Shown: positions 1 through 9,899 of the stretch, piece after piece
How the letters are laid out: the number at the start of each line of letters is the position of its first letter
Numbering within the stretch: the stretch's first letter is position 1
Program-made: the position numbers and the translations under genes
Source: Campylobacter fetus subsp. fetus
Lineage (GTDB): Bacteria > Campylobacterota > Campylobacteria > Campylobacterales > Campylobacteraceae
Length of the DNA: 64,000 nucleotides
Direction of reading: 5' to 3'
NCBI RefSeq assembly: GCF_900475935.1
Contig: NZ_LS483431.1
Location: 992,001 to 1,056,000 of the forward strand
Notes under the pieces: model-generated
Database searches by the model: none
What the model was told of the DNA's origin: nothing
What the model saw: the letters and a program-made list of their open reading frames with translations, nothing else

Positions 1-2285
1 CCAGGAACTTCGGTTCTAGCGCCTGCCGCGCCAAATAGCGAGTATTTGCCCTCTACTCTTAACTGTTTTTCATCCATCTTTGTAGGCGGTGCTATCCAAA
101 GACGAGCAGGAACTTGTCCTTCGCCTTTTAGAACTTCTGCTAAGGCTCTGTAGTGACCGATGTTTGTCATACAACTACCTACGAAAACTTCATCTATATT
201 TTTAGGGCGTTTTGGATCGGCTAAAATCTCGCTTAATGTAGCTACGTCATCTGGATCATTCGGGCAAGCAAGGATCGGCTCTGTGATATCATTCATATCT
301 ATCTCGATAACGGTATGATATTTCGCATCTTTATCAGCCTCTAAAAGAGTAGGATTTTCAAGCCATTTTTTCATCTTATCTCTTCTTCTAGCTAGTGTTT
401 GCTCATCACCGTATCCGGCTTCTATCATCGCGTCTATCAAAGCTACGTTTGAATTTAAGTATTCGATGACTGGCTCTTTGTTTAGCGCTACAGCGCAAGC
501 TGCGGCACTTCTTTCGGCACTTGCGTCGCTTAGCTCGAATGCTTGCTCTACTTTTAGATCAGGCAAGCCTTCTATTTCTAAAATTTTACCGGCAAATACG
601 TTGATTTTACCTTTTTTCTCGACTGTTAAAAGACCTTTTTTGATAGCGTAGTACGGGATCGCATTTACAAGGTCTCTTAAAGTGATACCAGGTTGCATTT
701 TACCTTTAAATCTTACTAAAACGGATTCTGGCATGTTTAGAGGCATTGAGCCAAGAACAGCCGCAAACGCAACCAAACCGCTACCGGCGGGAAAGCTTAT
801 ACCGATAGGAAAGCGAGTATGAGAGTCGCCACCTGTTCCTACGGTGTCAGGTAAAACCATTCTATTTAGCCATGAGTGGATAACACCGTCACCAGGTTTC
901 AAGCTGACGCCGCCACGACTCATCATAAAATCAGGTAAAGTTTTGTGCATCAAAGCATCTGTAGGTTTTGGGTAGGCTGCAGTATGGCAAAAACTTTGCA
1001 AAACGAAATCAGCAGAAAATCCGAGACTAGCGAGCTCTTTTATCTCATCTCTCGTCATCGGTCCGGTCGTATCTTGAGAGCCAACTGTTAAAGTCATAGG
1101 CTCTACGTACATTCCAGCTCTCACGCCATGCACTCCACACGCACGACCTACCATTTTTTGAGCTAAAGTATAACCTGAGTTGTCGTTATTTGCCGGTTGA
1201 GACGGTTTTATAAATATATCTTCATTTCCCAAACCAAGCTCGGCTCTAGCTTTAGAACAAAGGCTTCTAGCGATTATAAGTGGGATTCTGCCGCCCGCTT
1301 TTACTTCGTCTTTTAAGGTATTTGGCTCAAGTTTAAATGTTTTTACTACTTTAGAGTCTTTTACTATCTCACCTTTATATGGATAAATTTCGATCTTATC
1401 GCCCATTTCTAAGCCATCTACATTTACTACGATAGGTAAAGCGCCGCTATCTTCTGCAGTATTGAAGAAAATAGGAGCTATGATAGATCCAAGTATAATG
1501 CCGCCTGTTTTTTTATTTGGTATGCCATCTATCTCATGACCCAAATGCCACTGGATAGAATTTATACCGCTTTTTCTTGAACTTCCGGTTCCAACTACGT
1601 CGCCTACATATATAACTTCTAAGCCGCTCTTTTTAAGCTCGGCGATTTTTTCTAAACTGCCTGGTTGACGCTTAACTAACATAGCATTTGCATGAAGCGG
1701 TATGTCTGAGCGGCTAAATGCTTCACTTGCAGGACTTAAATCATCGGTGTTTGTCTCTCCTGCTACTTTAAAAACGACAGCTTCGATTTTTTCTGGTATA
1801 TCTGCTCTAGCTTTGAACCATTGGGCGTTTGCCCAGCTCTCAAGAACTGATTTAGCGTATTTATTACCATCTTTTGCAAGTTTTGCAATATCATTAAAAT
1901 AATCATGTACGAAAATAGTGTTTTTTAATACTTCAGCCGATGCTTTTTGAATGCTCTCGTCACTATTATGAAGGCTAGCTACAAGAACTATCACGCTATA
2001 TCCGCCAAGCATAGGCTCAAGCATTTTTATAGCTGTAAATTTATCGATCAAATCACATTTTAAATCATGGTTTATAATCTCGTTTAAAAACTCGGCTTTT
2101 ACTTTTGCAGCGTCATCTACCCCGGGATTTACACGATTTGCAAGCAAATCAACAAGTTCTTTAGTCGGACAGGTTTTTAACAATTCACAAACCTCTTTAG
2201 TCTGCTCCTTCGTAAGTGGAAGCGGTGGGATACCGAGTTTTGAACGCTCTTCTTTAGCTACACTATAATCATCAAAAAAGCCCAT
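1..2285 (-). CDS. acnB: Aconitate hydratase B (bifunctional aconitase / 2-methylisocitrate dehydratase), 3' end outside window
   Basis: This is the N-terminal ~761 residues of an AcnB-type aconitase, which interconverts citrate and isocitrate in the TCA cycle. The start ([16 protein letters not shown]) follows an aagga Shine-Dalgarno. The N-terminal HEAT-like region comes first, then the swivel domain ([14 protein letters not shown]), then the catalytic domains ([21 protein letters not shown]). One cluster cysteine is seen in GSCMTNIGH. The window stops at ARTEVPG, just before the place where AcnB proteins carry the CxxC cluster ligands, so about 90 residues are missing. The family is usually about 850 residues. 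No defect is visible in the part present. Confidence 0.97.
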   Translation of the reverse strand, partial: MGFFDDYSVAKEERSKLGIPPLPLTKEQTKEVCELLKTCPTKELVDLLANRVNPGVDDAAKVKAEFLNEIINHDLKCDLIDKFTAIKMLEPMLGGYSVIVLVASLHNSDESIQKASAEVLKNTIFVHDYFNDIAKLAKDGNKYAKSVLESWANAQWFKARADIPEKIEAVVFKVAGETNTDDLSPASEAFSRSDIPLHANAMLVKRQPGSLEKIAELKKSGLEVIYVGDVVGTGSSRKSGINSIQWHLGHEIDGIPNKKTGGIILGSIIAPIFFNTAEDSGALPIVVNVDGLEMGDKIEIYPYKGEIVKDSKVVKTFKLEPNTLKDEVKAGGRIPLIIARSLCSKARAELGLGNEDIFIKPSQPANNDNSGYTLAQKMVGRACGVHGVRAGMYVEPMTLTVGSQDTTGPMTRDEIKELASLGFSADFVLQSFCHTAAYPKPTDALMHKTLPDFMMSRGGVSLKPGDGVIHSWLNRMVLPDTVGTGGDSHTRFPIGISFPAGSGLVAFAAVLGSMPLNMPESVLVRFKGKMQPGITLRDLVNAIPYYAIKKGLLTVEKKGKINVFAGKILEIEGLPDLKVEQAFELSDASAERSAAACAVALNKEPVIEYLNSNVALIDAMIEAGYGDEQTLARRRDKMKKWLENPTLLEADKDAKYHTVIEIDMNDITEPILACPNDPDDVATLSEILADPKRPKNIDEVFVGSCMTNIGHYRALAEVLKGEGQVPARLWIAPPTKMDEKQLRVEGKYSLFGAAGARTEVP

Positions 2286-2433
2286 AATTTTTCCTTTAAT
2301 AAAATTTTTAATATAATTCTATCATAATTAACAAAATGAAAAAAGAAAAATTAAACTTAAATTTGATATTTTATGATACTTTAAAGAAAAAGTAAATTTA
2401 AAATTTAAATTTAGTATAAAAAAGGATTAAATT

Positions 2434-2892
2434 TTGAAAATAGCATATATGAAAACTCCGGTTGGAAATTTAAAAATAAGCTGTCATGATGGAAAAATTA
2501 TAAATATAGATTTCTGTGATGAATTTCTAGATTTAGAAGTAAATGACAAAAACTTAAGCCTTTGCATACACGAATTAGAGCTGTATTTTCAAGGAAAATT
2601 AATAAATTTTACAACTAAAATTAATATAGTAGGAAGCGAATTTGAACAAAAAGTATATAAAGCACTACTTGAAATTCCATATGGAAACACTGTAACTTAT
2701 AAATATATAGCCGACAAAATCGACTCTCCAAAAGCAGCTCGAGCCGTAGGAAATGCGAATTCTAAAAACAAAATTCCTATTATAATTCCATGCCATAGAG
2801 TTGTAGGAGTATCAAATTTAGGCGGATATAGCGGTGGAAATGGGATTGAAACAAAGAAAATTTTACTAAATTTAGAAAAATCTTATTTATAG
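2434..2892 (+). CDS. ogt: Methylated-DNA--protein-cysteine methyltransferase
   Basis: Repairs O6-methylguanine by moving the alkyl group to its own cysteine, which inactivates the protein. The acceptor motif IIPCHRVVG lies near residue 125, after the helix-turn-helix region (PYGNTVTYKYIADKI). The YSGGNGIETKKILLNLE tail is typical of the family. At 152 residues it is a short Ogt with a reduced N-terminal domain. The chosen start is TTG at 2434, about 7 bases after AAGGAT; the ATG at 2449 lacks a ribosome site. It is convergent with ribBA. Confidence 0.93.
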   Translation: MKIAYMKTPVGNLKISCHDGKIINIDFCDEFLDLEVNDKNLSLCIHELELYFQGKLINFTTKINIVGSEFEQKVYKALLEIPYGNTVTYKYIADKIDSPKAARAVGNANSKNKIPIIIPCHRVVGVSNLGGYSGGNGIETKKILLNLEKSYL

Positions 2893-2915
2893 AATTTAGT
2901 TTATAAAAATAACTT

Positions 2916-2952
2916 TATAGTTTTGCCGTTTCTATACCACGACAAAACTATG
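2916..2952. terminator. Stem-loop between convergent ogt and ribBA
   Basis: ATAGTTTTG (2917-2925) pairs with CAAAACTAT (2943-2951) across a 17-base loop, which can also form a CGT/ACG pairing. It lies between two convergent genes and could serve both, although neither side has a strong T run. Confidence 0.4.
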
Positions 2953-2958
2953 AAAATA

Positions 2959-3975
2959 TCAACTTCTATATCCAAGTATATTTAATCCAAAACCTTTTAT
3001 AGCAACAAATTCTTTATACTCGCTTGAACTTAAAATTTCTATATCTTTAACACCAAAATATGCTACGATCTGAGCACCGACACCATAATTTTTAAATAAA
3101 TTTGAATTACAATCCTCGCCATCAAGAAATATCAAAATTCCGCCTTCTTTATCTAAAATATTAAGGTGAGATATAAATTCCTTATATTTTGGAGAGCTAA
3201 GAAGCTCTATATCTGTTCTAATCTTATGAAATTTAACGTTTGTTTTATCTTTAATATCTCCAAACACAAATGCAATATGTTTATTTCCTAAATGATCACT
3301 AACATCGTATCTTAAAGCTTCAAAACCAGCTATAGAGCTCCGTTTCGCATCTTCTATATTTATGAGTTTTTCATGATGCAAACGGTATTCGATTATATCC
3401 GAAACACTCACCATATTTAATCCGAATTTAGAACAAAACTTCTCCAAGTCTACTCTTCTAGCCATAGTTCCATCATCATTTACAACTTCGCATATAACAG
3501 AAACCGGAGCAACTCCGGCTAATTTACACAGATCTATACTTCCTTCGGTATGTCCGGTTCTCTCCAAAACACCGCCTTTTTTAGCAATAAGAGGAAAAAT
3601 ATGTCCCGGACGCACAAAATCATCGGCTTTAGTATTATAATCAACTAGCATTTTTATAGTCATATCACGTTCATAAGCACTTACTCCAGTAGCCGCCTCT
3701 TTAGCATCGATGCTTACTGTAAAGGCTGTTTCATGACAACTAGTATTTGAACTTACCATTGGAGAAAGTTCAAATTTATCTGCTAATTCTCTAGTAACAG
3801 GAGTGCATAAAACACCTTTTGCATGAGTTATCATAAAATTTACTTTTTCTATATCGCTAAAACAAGCAGCGTAAACTATATCCCCTTCATTTTCACGATC
3901 CTCATCATCTACCATAACAATCATTTTGCCATTTTTTATATCATCAATAGCTTGCAAAACCCTATCAAAAGCCAT
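2959..3975 (-). CDS. ribBA: 3,4-dihydroxy-2-butanone-4-phosphate synthase fused to a degenerate GTP cyclohydrolase II domain
   Basis: Makes the four-carbon precursor of riboflavin from ribulose 5-phosphate. Residues 1-200 are a complete RibB domain: MVDDEDRENEGDIVYA carries the acidic metal-binding loop, and HTEGSIDL the second metal site. Residues 205-338 follow the GTP cyclohydrolase II fold but lack the zinc cysteines and the catalytic HSECLTGD-like segment, where HKIRTDIELLSS is found instead. The second activity is therefore probably absent. Such degenerate fusions are known in Helicobacter, where a separate ribA supplies cyclohydrolase II. The gene stands alone on the minus strand. Confidence 0.9.
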   Translation of the reverse strand: MAFDRVLQAIDDIKNGKMIVMVDDEDRENEGDIVYAACFSDIEKVNFMITHAKGVLCTPVTRELADKFELSPMVSSNTSCHETAFTVSIDAKEAATGVSAYERDMTIKMLVDYNTKADDFVRPGHIFPLIAKKGGVLERTGHTEGSIDLCKLAGVAPVSVICEVVNDDGTMARRVDLEKFCSKFGLNMVSVSDIIEYRLHHEKLINIEDAKRSSIAGFEALRYDVSDHLGNKHIAFVFGDIKDKTNVKFHKIRTDIELLSSPKYKEFISHLNILDKEGGILIFLDGEDCNSNLFKNYGVGAQIVAYFGVKDIEILSSSEYKEFVAIKGFGLNILGYRS

Positions 3976-4113
3976 ATTTCCATACCTTTTTTAAAAAATT
4001 TTGTAAAATTATACATTGATATTTGAAATACTAAATTAATATTAATATTGTGTAAAAAAGTTTAAATTTAGCTTCCAAAATACTATTTTATGGTTATGTT
4101 AAATGTTTTATGT

Positions 4114-4119
4114 TAGAAT
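4114..4119 (+). promoter_or_regulatory. -10 element for rplI-hslVU-era
   Basis: TAGAAT in the context tgtTAGAATg, 31 bases before the rplI start. Campylobacter sigma-70 promoters often have a good -10 and little -35, and that is the case here. It is followed by a short AT-rich leader and AAGGAT before the ATG at 4150. Confidence 0.6.
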
Positions 4120-4149
4120 GTACTTTAAATTTTAAATAAGGATTATGTT

Positions 4150-4593
4150 ATGAAAGTATTGCTGATAAAAGATGTAAAAGGGCTTGGAAAAGCCGGGGAA
4201 GTAAAAGACGTAAAAGATGGTTATGGTAATAATTTTTTGATAGGAAAAGGTCTTGCAAAGTCTGCTACCGACGCTGTTTTAAAACAATACGAAGCAGCCA
4301 AAAAAAGAGCACAAGAAGAGATAAACTATGAAATCAACCAAAATGAAAAGCTCAAAGCCGAACTTGAAAATATAAAAATAATTATAAAAACAAAGCTAGG
4401 TGCAAACGGAGCTCTATTTGGCAGTATAACAAAAGACGAGATAGCAAACGCTCTAAAAGAGCAAAAAGGGTATGAAGTAGATAAGAAAGCGCTTGAGTGT
4501 GATCATATAAAAGCAACCGGAATTTATGACGTAGCGTTGAAACTAAAACATGGAATTTCGGCTAAATTTAAAGTTGAAGTAGCGGGTGAATAA
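4150..4593 (+). CDS. rplI: 50S ribosomal protein L9
   Basis: L9 binds 23S rRNA and projects from the large subunit as two globular domains joined by a long helix. The N-terminal domain is clear ([33 protein letters not shown]), followed by a charged helix (residues 45-75) and the C-terminal RNA-binding domain ([20 protein letters not shown]). At 147 residues it has the usual length. Its TAA stop shares a base with the hslV ATG (TAATG), so the first genes of this run are translationally coupled. Confidence 0.97.
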   Translation: MKVLLIKDVKGLGKAGEVKDVKDGYGNNFLIGKGLAKSATDAVLKQYEAAKKRAQEEINYEINQNEKLKAELENIKIIIKTKLGANGALFGSITKDEIANALKEQKGYEVDKKALECDHIKATGIYDVALKLKHGISAKFKVEVAGE

Positions 4594-5135
4594 TGTTTCA
4601 TGCTACAACTATTTTAGCTTATAAGGGCAACAAAGGCTCTATTATAGGTGGAGACGGCCAAGTAAGTTTTGGAAATACCGTTTTAAAAGGAAACGCAGTA
4701 AAAATCCGAAAGCTTTTAGGGGGTAAAATTTTAGCGGGTTTTGCGGGAAGTACCGCCGATGCGTTTAATCTATTTGATATGTTTGAGCGTATACTTGAAA
4801 GCACTAAAGGTGATCTTTTAAAAGCCGTTATCGAATTTAGTAAAGAGTGGAGAAAAGATAAAGTACTGCGTAAACTTGAAGCTATGATGCTAGTTCTTGA
4901 TAGAGAACATATATTTTTACTAAGCGGTACGGGAGATGTAGTCGAGCCAGAAGACGGAAAAATAGCAGCAATAGGAAGCGGTGGAAATTACGCTTTAGCC
5001 GCAGCAAGAGCTCTTGATAAATTTGCTGATATAAATGAAGAAGAACTCGTAAAAGAGAGTCTTAAAATAGCAGGCGAAATTTGCATATACACAAATACAA
5101 ATATAAAAACTTATGCTTTATGGGATGAAAAATGA
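4593..5135 (+). CDS. hslV: ATP-dependent protease HslV, peptidase subunit
   Basis: Cytoplasmic threonine peptidase of the HslUV (ClpYQ) protease. The protein starts [12 protein letters not shown], so the catalytic Thr is at residue 5 and a short MFHA propeptide must be removed, unlike enterobacterial HslV where Thr follows the Met. The conserved [23 protein letters not shown]-type block follows, and FAGSTADAF holds the next active-site segment. It overlaps rplI by 1 base and hslU by 4 bases. At 180 residues it has normal length. Confidence 0.97.
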   Translation: MFHATTILAYKGNKGSIIGGDGQVSFGNTVLKGNAVKIRKLLGGKILAGFAGSTADAFNLFDMFERILESTKGDLLKAVIEFSKEWRKDKVLRKLEAMMLVLDREHIFLLSGTGDVVEPEDGKIAAIGSGGNYALAAARALDKFADINEEELVKESLKIAGEICIYTNTNIKTYALWDEK

Positions 5136-6454
5136 ATCTTACACCAAAAGAGATCGTAAAATTTTTAGATGATTATGTTATAGGACAAGATGACGCAAAA
5201 AGAGTTATCGCAGTAGCTCTTAGAAACCGTTATAGAAGAATGAAACTTGATAAAAGTATTCAAGAAGATATTATACCAAAGAATATCTTGATGATAGGCT
5301 CTACGGGAGTCGGTAAAACCGAGATCGCAAGGCGGCTCTCAAAGATGTTTGGTTTGCCATTTATCAAAGTAGAAGCTAGCAAATATACCGAAGTTGGCTT
5401 TGTGGGTAGAGATGTTGAATCTATGGTGCGAGATTTGGCTATGGCTAGTTTAAATTTAGTAAAAAAAGAGCAACGCGAAAAAAATTCAGATAGAATAAAC
5501 GAGTATATAGAAAAAAAGATACTTGAAAAACTTCTTCCTCCTCTTCCAAAAGGTGCTAGTGAGGATAAATTAAGAGATTACGAATCTAGCTATTTGCGTA
5601 TGAAAGACAAACTCCAAAAAGGCGAACTAGATCATTTAAATATCGAATTAGACATAGACCAATCTACTTTTGAAGCCGGTGGAAATTTGCCTCCAGATAT
5701 GGCTGCTATGCAAGAAAGTTTTATCAAAGTCATAGGTATAGCAAATAAAAAAGTGAAAAAAGAATTTAAAGTAAAAGATGCTAGAGAAGCTCTAAAAAAT
5801 GAAGCTAGCGAAAAAATTTTAGACATGGAAAGTATAAAAACAGAAGCTTTAAAAAGAGCCGAGAATGAAGGTATTATATTTATAGACGAGATAGATAAAG
5901 TAGCAGTTTCTAGCGGAAACTCAGGACGTCAAGATCCCAGCAAAGAAGGTGTTCAAAGAGATCTTTTACCTATAGTGGAAGGTTCGAACGTAAGTACTAA
6001 ATTTGGAAATTTGAAAACAGATCACATCTTATTTATAGCTGCAGGAGCATTTCATATAAGTAAGCCAAGCGATCTTATACCAGAACTTCAAGGAAGATTT
6101 CCACTACGTGTAAATTTAGATAGCTTAGACGAAAAAGCACTTTATGAAATACTAACAAAACCTAAAAACTCACTTCTATCTCAGTACAAAGCGCTCTTAG
6201 GAGTTGAAGGAGTAGAACTCGAGTTTAGCGATGAAAGCATAAAAGAGATAGCAAAGGTTACTCAAAATACAAATCAAAAAGTAGAAGATATAGGAGCCAG
6301 AAGACTTCATACGGTCATTGAAAAGGTTCTTGAAGATATAAGTTTTGATGCAGATAGCTATAAAAATGAAAAAGTAACTATCACAAAAGAGTTAGTAGAC
6401 AAAAAGCTTGGCGATATCTGTCAAAATGAAGATCTTGCGAAATATATACTATGA
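5132..6454 (+). CDS. hslU: ATP-dependent protease HslU, ATPase/unfoldase subunit
   Basis: AAA+ unfoldase that feeds substrates to HslV. Walker A is GSTGVGKTE near residue 57. The sensor loop [15 protein letters not shown] carries the GYVG-type pore loop in the form GFVG. Walker B is IIFIDEIDK, and the arginine segment is [15 protein letters not shown]. The C-terminus ends LAKYIL, the kind of hydrophobic tail that docks into HslV and activates it. The insertion (I) domain occupies roughly residues 110-230. The 4-base overlaps with both neighbours indicate one transcript. Confidence 0.97.
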   Translation: MNLTPKEIVKFLDDYVIGQDDAKRVIAVALRNRYRRMKLDKSIQEDIIPKNILMIGSTGVGKTEIARRLSKMFGLPFIKVEASKYTEVGFVGRDVESMVRDLAMASLNLVKKEQREKNSDRINEYIEKKILEKLLPPLPKGASEDKLRDYESSYLRMKDKLQKGELDHLNIELDIDQSTFEAGGNLPPDMAAMQESFIKVIGIANKKVKKEFKVKDAREALKNEASEKILDMESIKTEALKRAENEGIIFIDEIDKVAVSSGNSGRQDPSKEGVQRDLLPIVEGSNVSTKFGNLKTDHILFIAAGAFHISKPSDLIPELQGRFPLRVNLDSLDEKALYEILTKPKNSLLSQYKALLGVEGVELEFSDESIKEIAKVTQNTNQKVEDIGARRLHTVIEKVLEDISFDADSYKNEKVTITKELVDKKLGDICQNEDLAKYIL

Positions 6455-7320
6455 AAAGTGGATTTATAAGCCTTATAGGCAGGACAAATGCAGGCAAAAG
6501 TAGCCTGCTAAATTATCTCTTAAATGAAAAAATATCGATGGTCTCTCACAAGCAAAATGCTACTAGAAGAAAAATAAACGGTATCGTTATGCACAAAGAT
6601 TCTCAAGCTATATTTATAGATACTCCAGGACTTCACGAAAGCAATAAAACCATGAATAAACTAATGGTAGAAGCCGCAATAAAATCTATAGGAGACTGTG
6701 ATTTACTGCTTTTTGTAGCAAGCGTATTTGATAACATAGAAAACTATAAAAAGTTTTTAAATTTAAAAAAAGACGCTCCTCATCTCATAGCTATTACAAA
6801 AATAGATGAAGCTAGCGATAAAGAGATTTTCGCTAAATTAAACGAATATCAAATATACTCTGATGAATTTAAAGCCATCATACCTTTAAGCGTAAAAAAA
6901 CAAGCATACAAAAATATACTTTTAGATGAAATTTACAAATATCTGCCAGAACACGAATATTTCTATGATCCTCAGTACTTGACTACTGCAAACGAACGTG
7001 AGATTTTTAGAGATTTTATACTTGAAGCTGTTTATGAATGCGTAAGCGATGAAGTGCCCTATTCTACAGACGTAAATGTAGATAAAGTAGTAGAAAAACA
7101 AAATATTACGGAAATTTATGCAACTATAATTACGGATAATGAGCATCATAAAGCTATATTAATAGGTAAAAACGGTCAAACAATTAAAAGAATAGGTATA
7201 AACGCTAGAAAAATTATTAATACTTTATTAAATAATAAGATATTCTTAAAAATCAACGTCAAAATAGATAAAAATTGGAATAGCAATGAATCAATTATTA
7301 AAAAAAACTTTTTGTATTGA
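6451..7320 (+). CDS. era: GTPase Era
   Basis: Ras-like GTPase with a C-terminal KH domain that binds the 3' end of 16S rRNA during 30S assembly. G1 is GRTNAGKSS (in place of GRPNVGKS), the switch region [14 protein letters not shown]3 DTPGLHES, and G4 ITKID. The KH domain contains [19 protein letters not shown] near the C-terminus. At 289 residues it has normal length. It overlaps hslU by 4 bases. A good promoter for the next operon overlaps its stop codon. Confidence 0.97.
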   Translation: MKSGFISLIGRTNAGKSSLLNYLLNEKISMVSHKQNATRRKINGIVMHKDSQAIFIDTPGLHESNKTMNKLMVEAAIKSIGDCDLLLFVASVFDNIENYKKFLNLKKDAPHLIAITKIDEASDKEIFAKLNEYQIYSDEFKAIIPLSVKKQAYKNILLDEIYKYLPEHEYFYDPQYLTTANEREIFRDFILEAVYECVSDEVPYSTDVNVDKVVEKQNITEIYATIITDNEHHKAILIGKNGQTIKRIGINARKIINTLLNNKIFLKINVKIDKNWNSNESIIKKNFLY

Positions 7321-7345
7321 CTTTTTATTATTTTTATATTACAAT
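7317..7345 (+). promoter_or_regulatory. Promoter of the cts transformation operon
   Basis: TTGACT (7317-7322), a 17-base spacer and TACAAT (7340-7345) form a well-spaced sigma-70 promoter. The -35 box overlaps the last codon and stop of era. The predicted start near 7352 leaves a leader of about 35 bases with AGGG ahead of the ATG at 7388. The secretion genes therefore need not depend on transcription from era. Confidence 0.6.
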
Positions 7346-7387
7346 GATAGCTTCAGAATTGACAAAGAATAAAATATAGGGTTGTGA

Positions 7388-8875
7388 ATGAAAAATAAAA
7401 ATCATAAACCGATAATATCTATAAATCCTATTAAAGAAAAAATATATGAATTCGATAGTACTTTCACAACCAAAAGCCTATCCAATTTAAATAAAAACAG
7501 TGGATTTTATATATCGTATATTGAGCATAAAGATGTCATTATAAGTCAAATAAACACTAATTCCCTTACTTCAAATTCAGATGAAATAGACGCCATAATA
7601 ACACAAAAAGCCTATGAAGAACTAGATCTTGATCCAAATTTGGAATACACGATAAAATATATAAAACAGAACGATTCAGATACCTCTTACACTGTATTTA
7701 TAGTAAATAATCAAAATATACTAAATTTATATCAAAATACTATAGAAAAAGTAGATTATATAGATTGTATAACCATAGCACCTCTGCTTATGGAATCTTT
7801 ATACAGTGAAAAATTACTATCGGGTAGTCAAACGGATTGTTTTATATATTTTGATGAAAATGACGCGTTTTTAACTATATACGATAACGGTAAATATGTA
7901 CTTAGCAGATCGCTTGCAAGGCAATCTTTAGGACAGATAAATAGTAAATTCTGTGAGCTGACCGGAAATAAAGTGGAGATTGCTGATTTTTTAGACGAAC
8001 TTAAAACAAAAGGGATAAATATCGAACAAAAAGATGGCCTAAATCAGGTTCTTGATGATGCATTTTACTATGTTTCAGATATTATAAACAGTGTATCGAA
8101 ATTCCAAGGACTTTCCATACAAAATATATATGCAACAAGTTGCGTTGGCAATATACCGGGACTTGCAAAATTTATTCAAGACAGAATTCTTATAAATACA
8201 TCCGATTTTAACTTTTTTAACAATATCAAATCATCAAATTTAGACCCCTCCTGCTTACATGTATTGATGACTTTATACGCAAAAGATTATATATCCTACA
8301 AAACAAAACTAAATTTTTCACCTTTTTTGCGACCTCCAGCCATATATCAAAGAGATGGCGGAATATTTTTGATAATAGCAACAAGCACTTTAATCATAAG
8401 TTTAATCTATCCAATCTATCAATTAATCAGCGGAATCTACCTTACAAAGCTTATAAATGATCAAAATATAATCATAAGTGAACAAGAAATTATAGTAAAT
8501 AACTTAGAAAATCAACTAAATAAAATCAACTACGATATACAAGTCACAAAGCAAAATATTTATGATCAAGATCAGCAATTAGGTCTAAAAAAGAGCTTAC
8601 TAAATCAAATTTATAGTAAAAAACGAGATTACCCAGTAAAGAGTATCGCGCTATATGAGATATCTAAAGAGATAAATGCGCTTGGAGTTAAAACGACGAG
8701 TATAAAGATAAATGATAAAACAGCGCTTATAAGTTTAATAAGCAATGATGATAAAAGAATAACTAAGCTTATAACAAACATAGATAATCTAAAATCTTAT
8801 AAAGTAAGCACGAAACAGATAGCGTTAACCGGCAATGGTCAGTATGATAGCAATATAACAGTGGAGATAAGATAA
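7388..8875 (+). CDS. GspL/MshI-like inner-membrane platform protein (PilM-like domain joined to PilN-like membrane part)
   Basis: First gene of the cts operon. The N-terminal ~310 residues look like the cytoplasmic actin-like PilM/GspL fold (FIYFDENDAFLTIYDNGKYVLSRSLARQS, then a SVSKFQGL...IYATSCVGNIPGLAKF nucleotide-fold segment). A single membrane helix follows at about residues 324-346 (FLIIATSTLIISLIYPIY), then a periplasmic coiled coil and a small ferredoxin-like end, as in PilN. Having both parts in one chain matches GspL and MshI. It probably links the cytoplasmic ATPase to the periplasmic parts of the machine. The assignment rests on architecture and context, since motif conservation is weak. 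Confidence 0.7.
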   Translation: MKNKNHKPIISINPIKEKIYEFDSTFTTKSLSNLNKNSGFYISYIEHKDVIISQINTNSLTSNSDEIDAIITQKAYEELDLDPNLEYTIKYIKQNDSDTSYTVFIVNNQNILNLYQNTIEKVDYIDCITIAPLLMESLYSEKLLSGSQTDCFIYFDENDAFLTIYDNGKYVLSRSLARQSLGQINSKFCELTGNKVEIADFLDELKTKGINIEQKDGLNQVLDDAFYYVSDIINSVSKFQGLSIQNIYATSCVGNIPGLAKFIQDRILINTSDFNFFNNIKSSNLDPSCLHVLMTLYAKDYISYKTKLNFSPFLRPPAIYQRDGGIFLIIATSTLIISLIYPIYQLISGIYLTKLINDQNIIISEQEIIVNNLENQLNKINYDIQVTKQNIYDQDQQLGLKKSLLNQIYSKKRDYPVKSIALYEISKEINALGVKTTSIKINDKTALISLISNDDKRITKLITNIDNLKSYKVSTKQIALTGNGQYDSNITVEIR

Positions 8876-9504
8876 TGAATATTGAAAATATATTATCAAG
8901 ACTAGATGAATATTTTGCAAAAAAGAAAAAAAACGAAGTTTATCTCATTTTTGTCGCTATATTTTTGATTATTTCATATACTGTGTATATGTTTGTGCTA
9001 GATAAAACATCAAATTTTTATGAAGAAAAACTAAGCGGATATCACTCTGCTCAAGAACAATATCTGAATTTAAAAAATACGGATGAAATAAATAACAACA
9101 TAGCTATGTCTAAAAAAACATATAATCAAAATATATTTAATTTGCAAAATATAAAAGATGAAAACTCATATCTAAGCAAAGAGTTAAAAATACTATCTCA
9201 ATCAATTTTCAACGAAAGAGACTTAAACAAATTTTTAGATTATTTAGCGTTAGAAGCTAAAAATAACAATATATCAGTGATAGATATCATAAACAACACA
9301 GGCAAGATAAAGCCTCTATCTGTAGAAAAATTTTACGATGTAAATGTATCGTTTAAAGCAAATTTCAATAATATAGTAAGATACATAAGCAATTTAGAGC
9401 GATCGAACAACGTAATAGATATACAAAATTTAGATATAAATGTCTCTCAAAATAACCTAAACGGAAATTTAAATATCATAGTATGGGGTATAAAATCAAT
9501 ATGA
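8875..9504 (+). CDS. PilO/MshJ-like inner-membrane platform protein
   Basis: A 209-residue bitopic protein with a short cytoplasmic N-terminus, one membrane helix (residues about 20-41, LIFVAIFLIISYTVYMFVL), a coiled coil (45-110) and a periplasmic domain with the pattern LNKFLDYLALEAKNNNISVIDI. This is the PilO/GspM layout. It shares one base with the upstream GspL-like gene (TAATG), as expected for partners of a heterodimeric platform. No catalytic motif. The identification comes from architecture and gene order. Confidence 0.65.
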   Translation: MNIENILSRLDEYFAKKKKNEVYLIFVAIFLIISYTVYMFVLDKTSNFYEEKLSGYHSAQEQYLNLKNTDEINNNIAMSKKTYNQNIFNLQNIKDENSYLSKELKILSQSIFNERDLNKFLDYLALEAKNNNISVIDIINNTGKIKPLSVEKFYDVNVSFKANFNNIVRYISNLERSNNVIDIQNLDINVSQNNLNGNLNIIVWGIKSI

Positions 9505-9899
9505 AAAAATATGTATTTTTGATGCTTATATCATATACCTTATCAGCCGATGAAGAAATCATGAAAAAATATATGGATATAACAAAAAACATATCTCAAT
9601 CAAGGCAAACTCTAAGCCCATCTGAACTAAAAGATATAAAAGATCCATTCGTAAGCCAAAGAAATATTGACCAAGAACAGATCGATACTAACGAAACAGC
9701 TCAAGATCCTTATGTATTATATGCGATAGTTCAAAACAAAGTAAAAATAAATCAAAGCTGGTATGGTATAAAAGACACGATAGATATATACACTATATCT
9801 AGTATCCAAAAAGATAGTGTAATTTTACAAAACCAAACGCAAACTATAAAATTAAATTTAAAAAAAGGTAGCAGCAATGTCCTTATTAATTACAAATAA
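9501..9899 (+). CDS. PilP/MshK-like periplasmic protein of the transformation system (position of ctsR)
   Basis: A small secreted protein. I chose the ATG at 9501 rather than 9483: it begins directly with a signal peptide (MKKYVFLMLISYTLSA) and overlaps the preceding stop as ATGA. The mature part holds DIKDPFVSQ, resembling the DPF motif of PilP proteins, followed by a small beta domain (YVLYAIVQNKVKINQSWYGI). PilP proteins connect the inner-membrane platform to the secretin. In C. jejuni, ctsR occupies this place before ctsD, but orthology was not tested. It overlaps ctsD by 23 bases. Confidence 0.65.
   Translation: MKKYVFLMLISYTLSADEEIMKKYMDITKNISQSRQTLSPSELKDIKDPFVSQRNIDQEQIDTNETAQDPYVLYAIVQNKVKINQSWYGIKDTIDIYTISSIQKDSVILQNQTQTIKLNLKKGSSNVLINYK

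Noticed and set aside
4593-4610. HslV start placed at the catalytic Thr
   Set aside because: The ATG at 4593 couples to rplI and the short propeptide before Thr is known in epsilonproteobacterial HslV.
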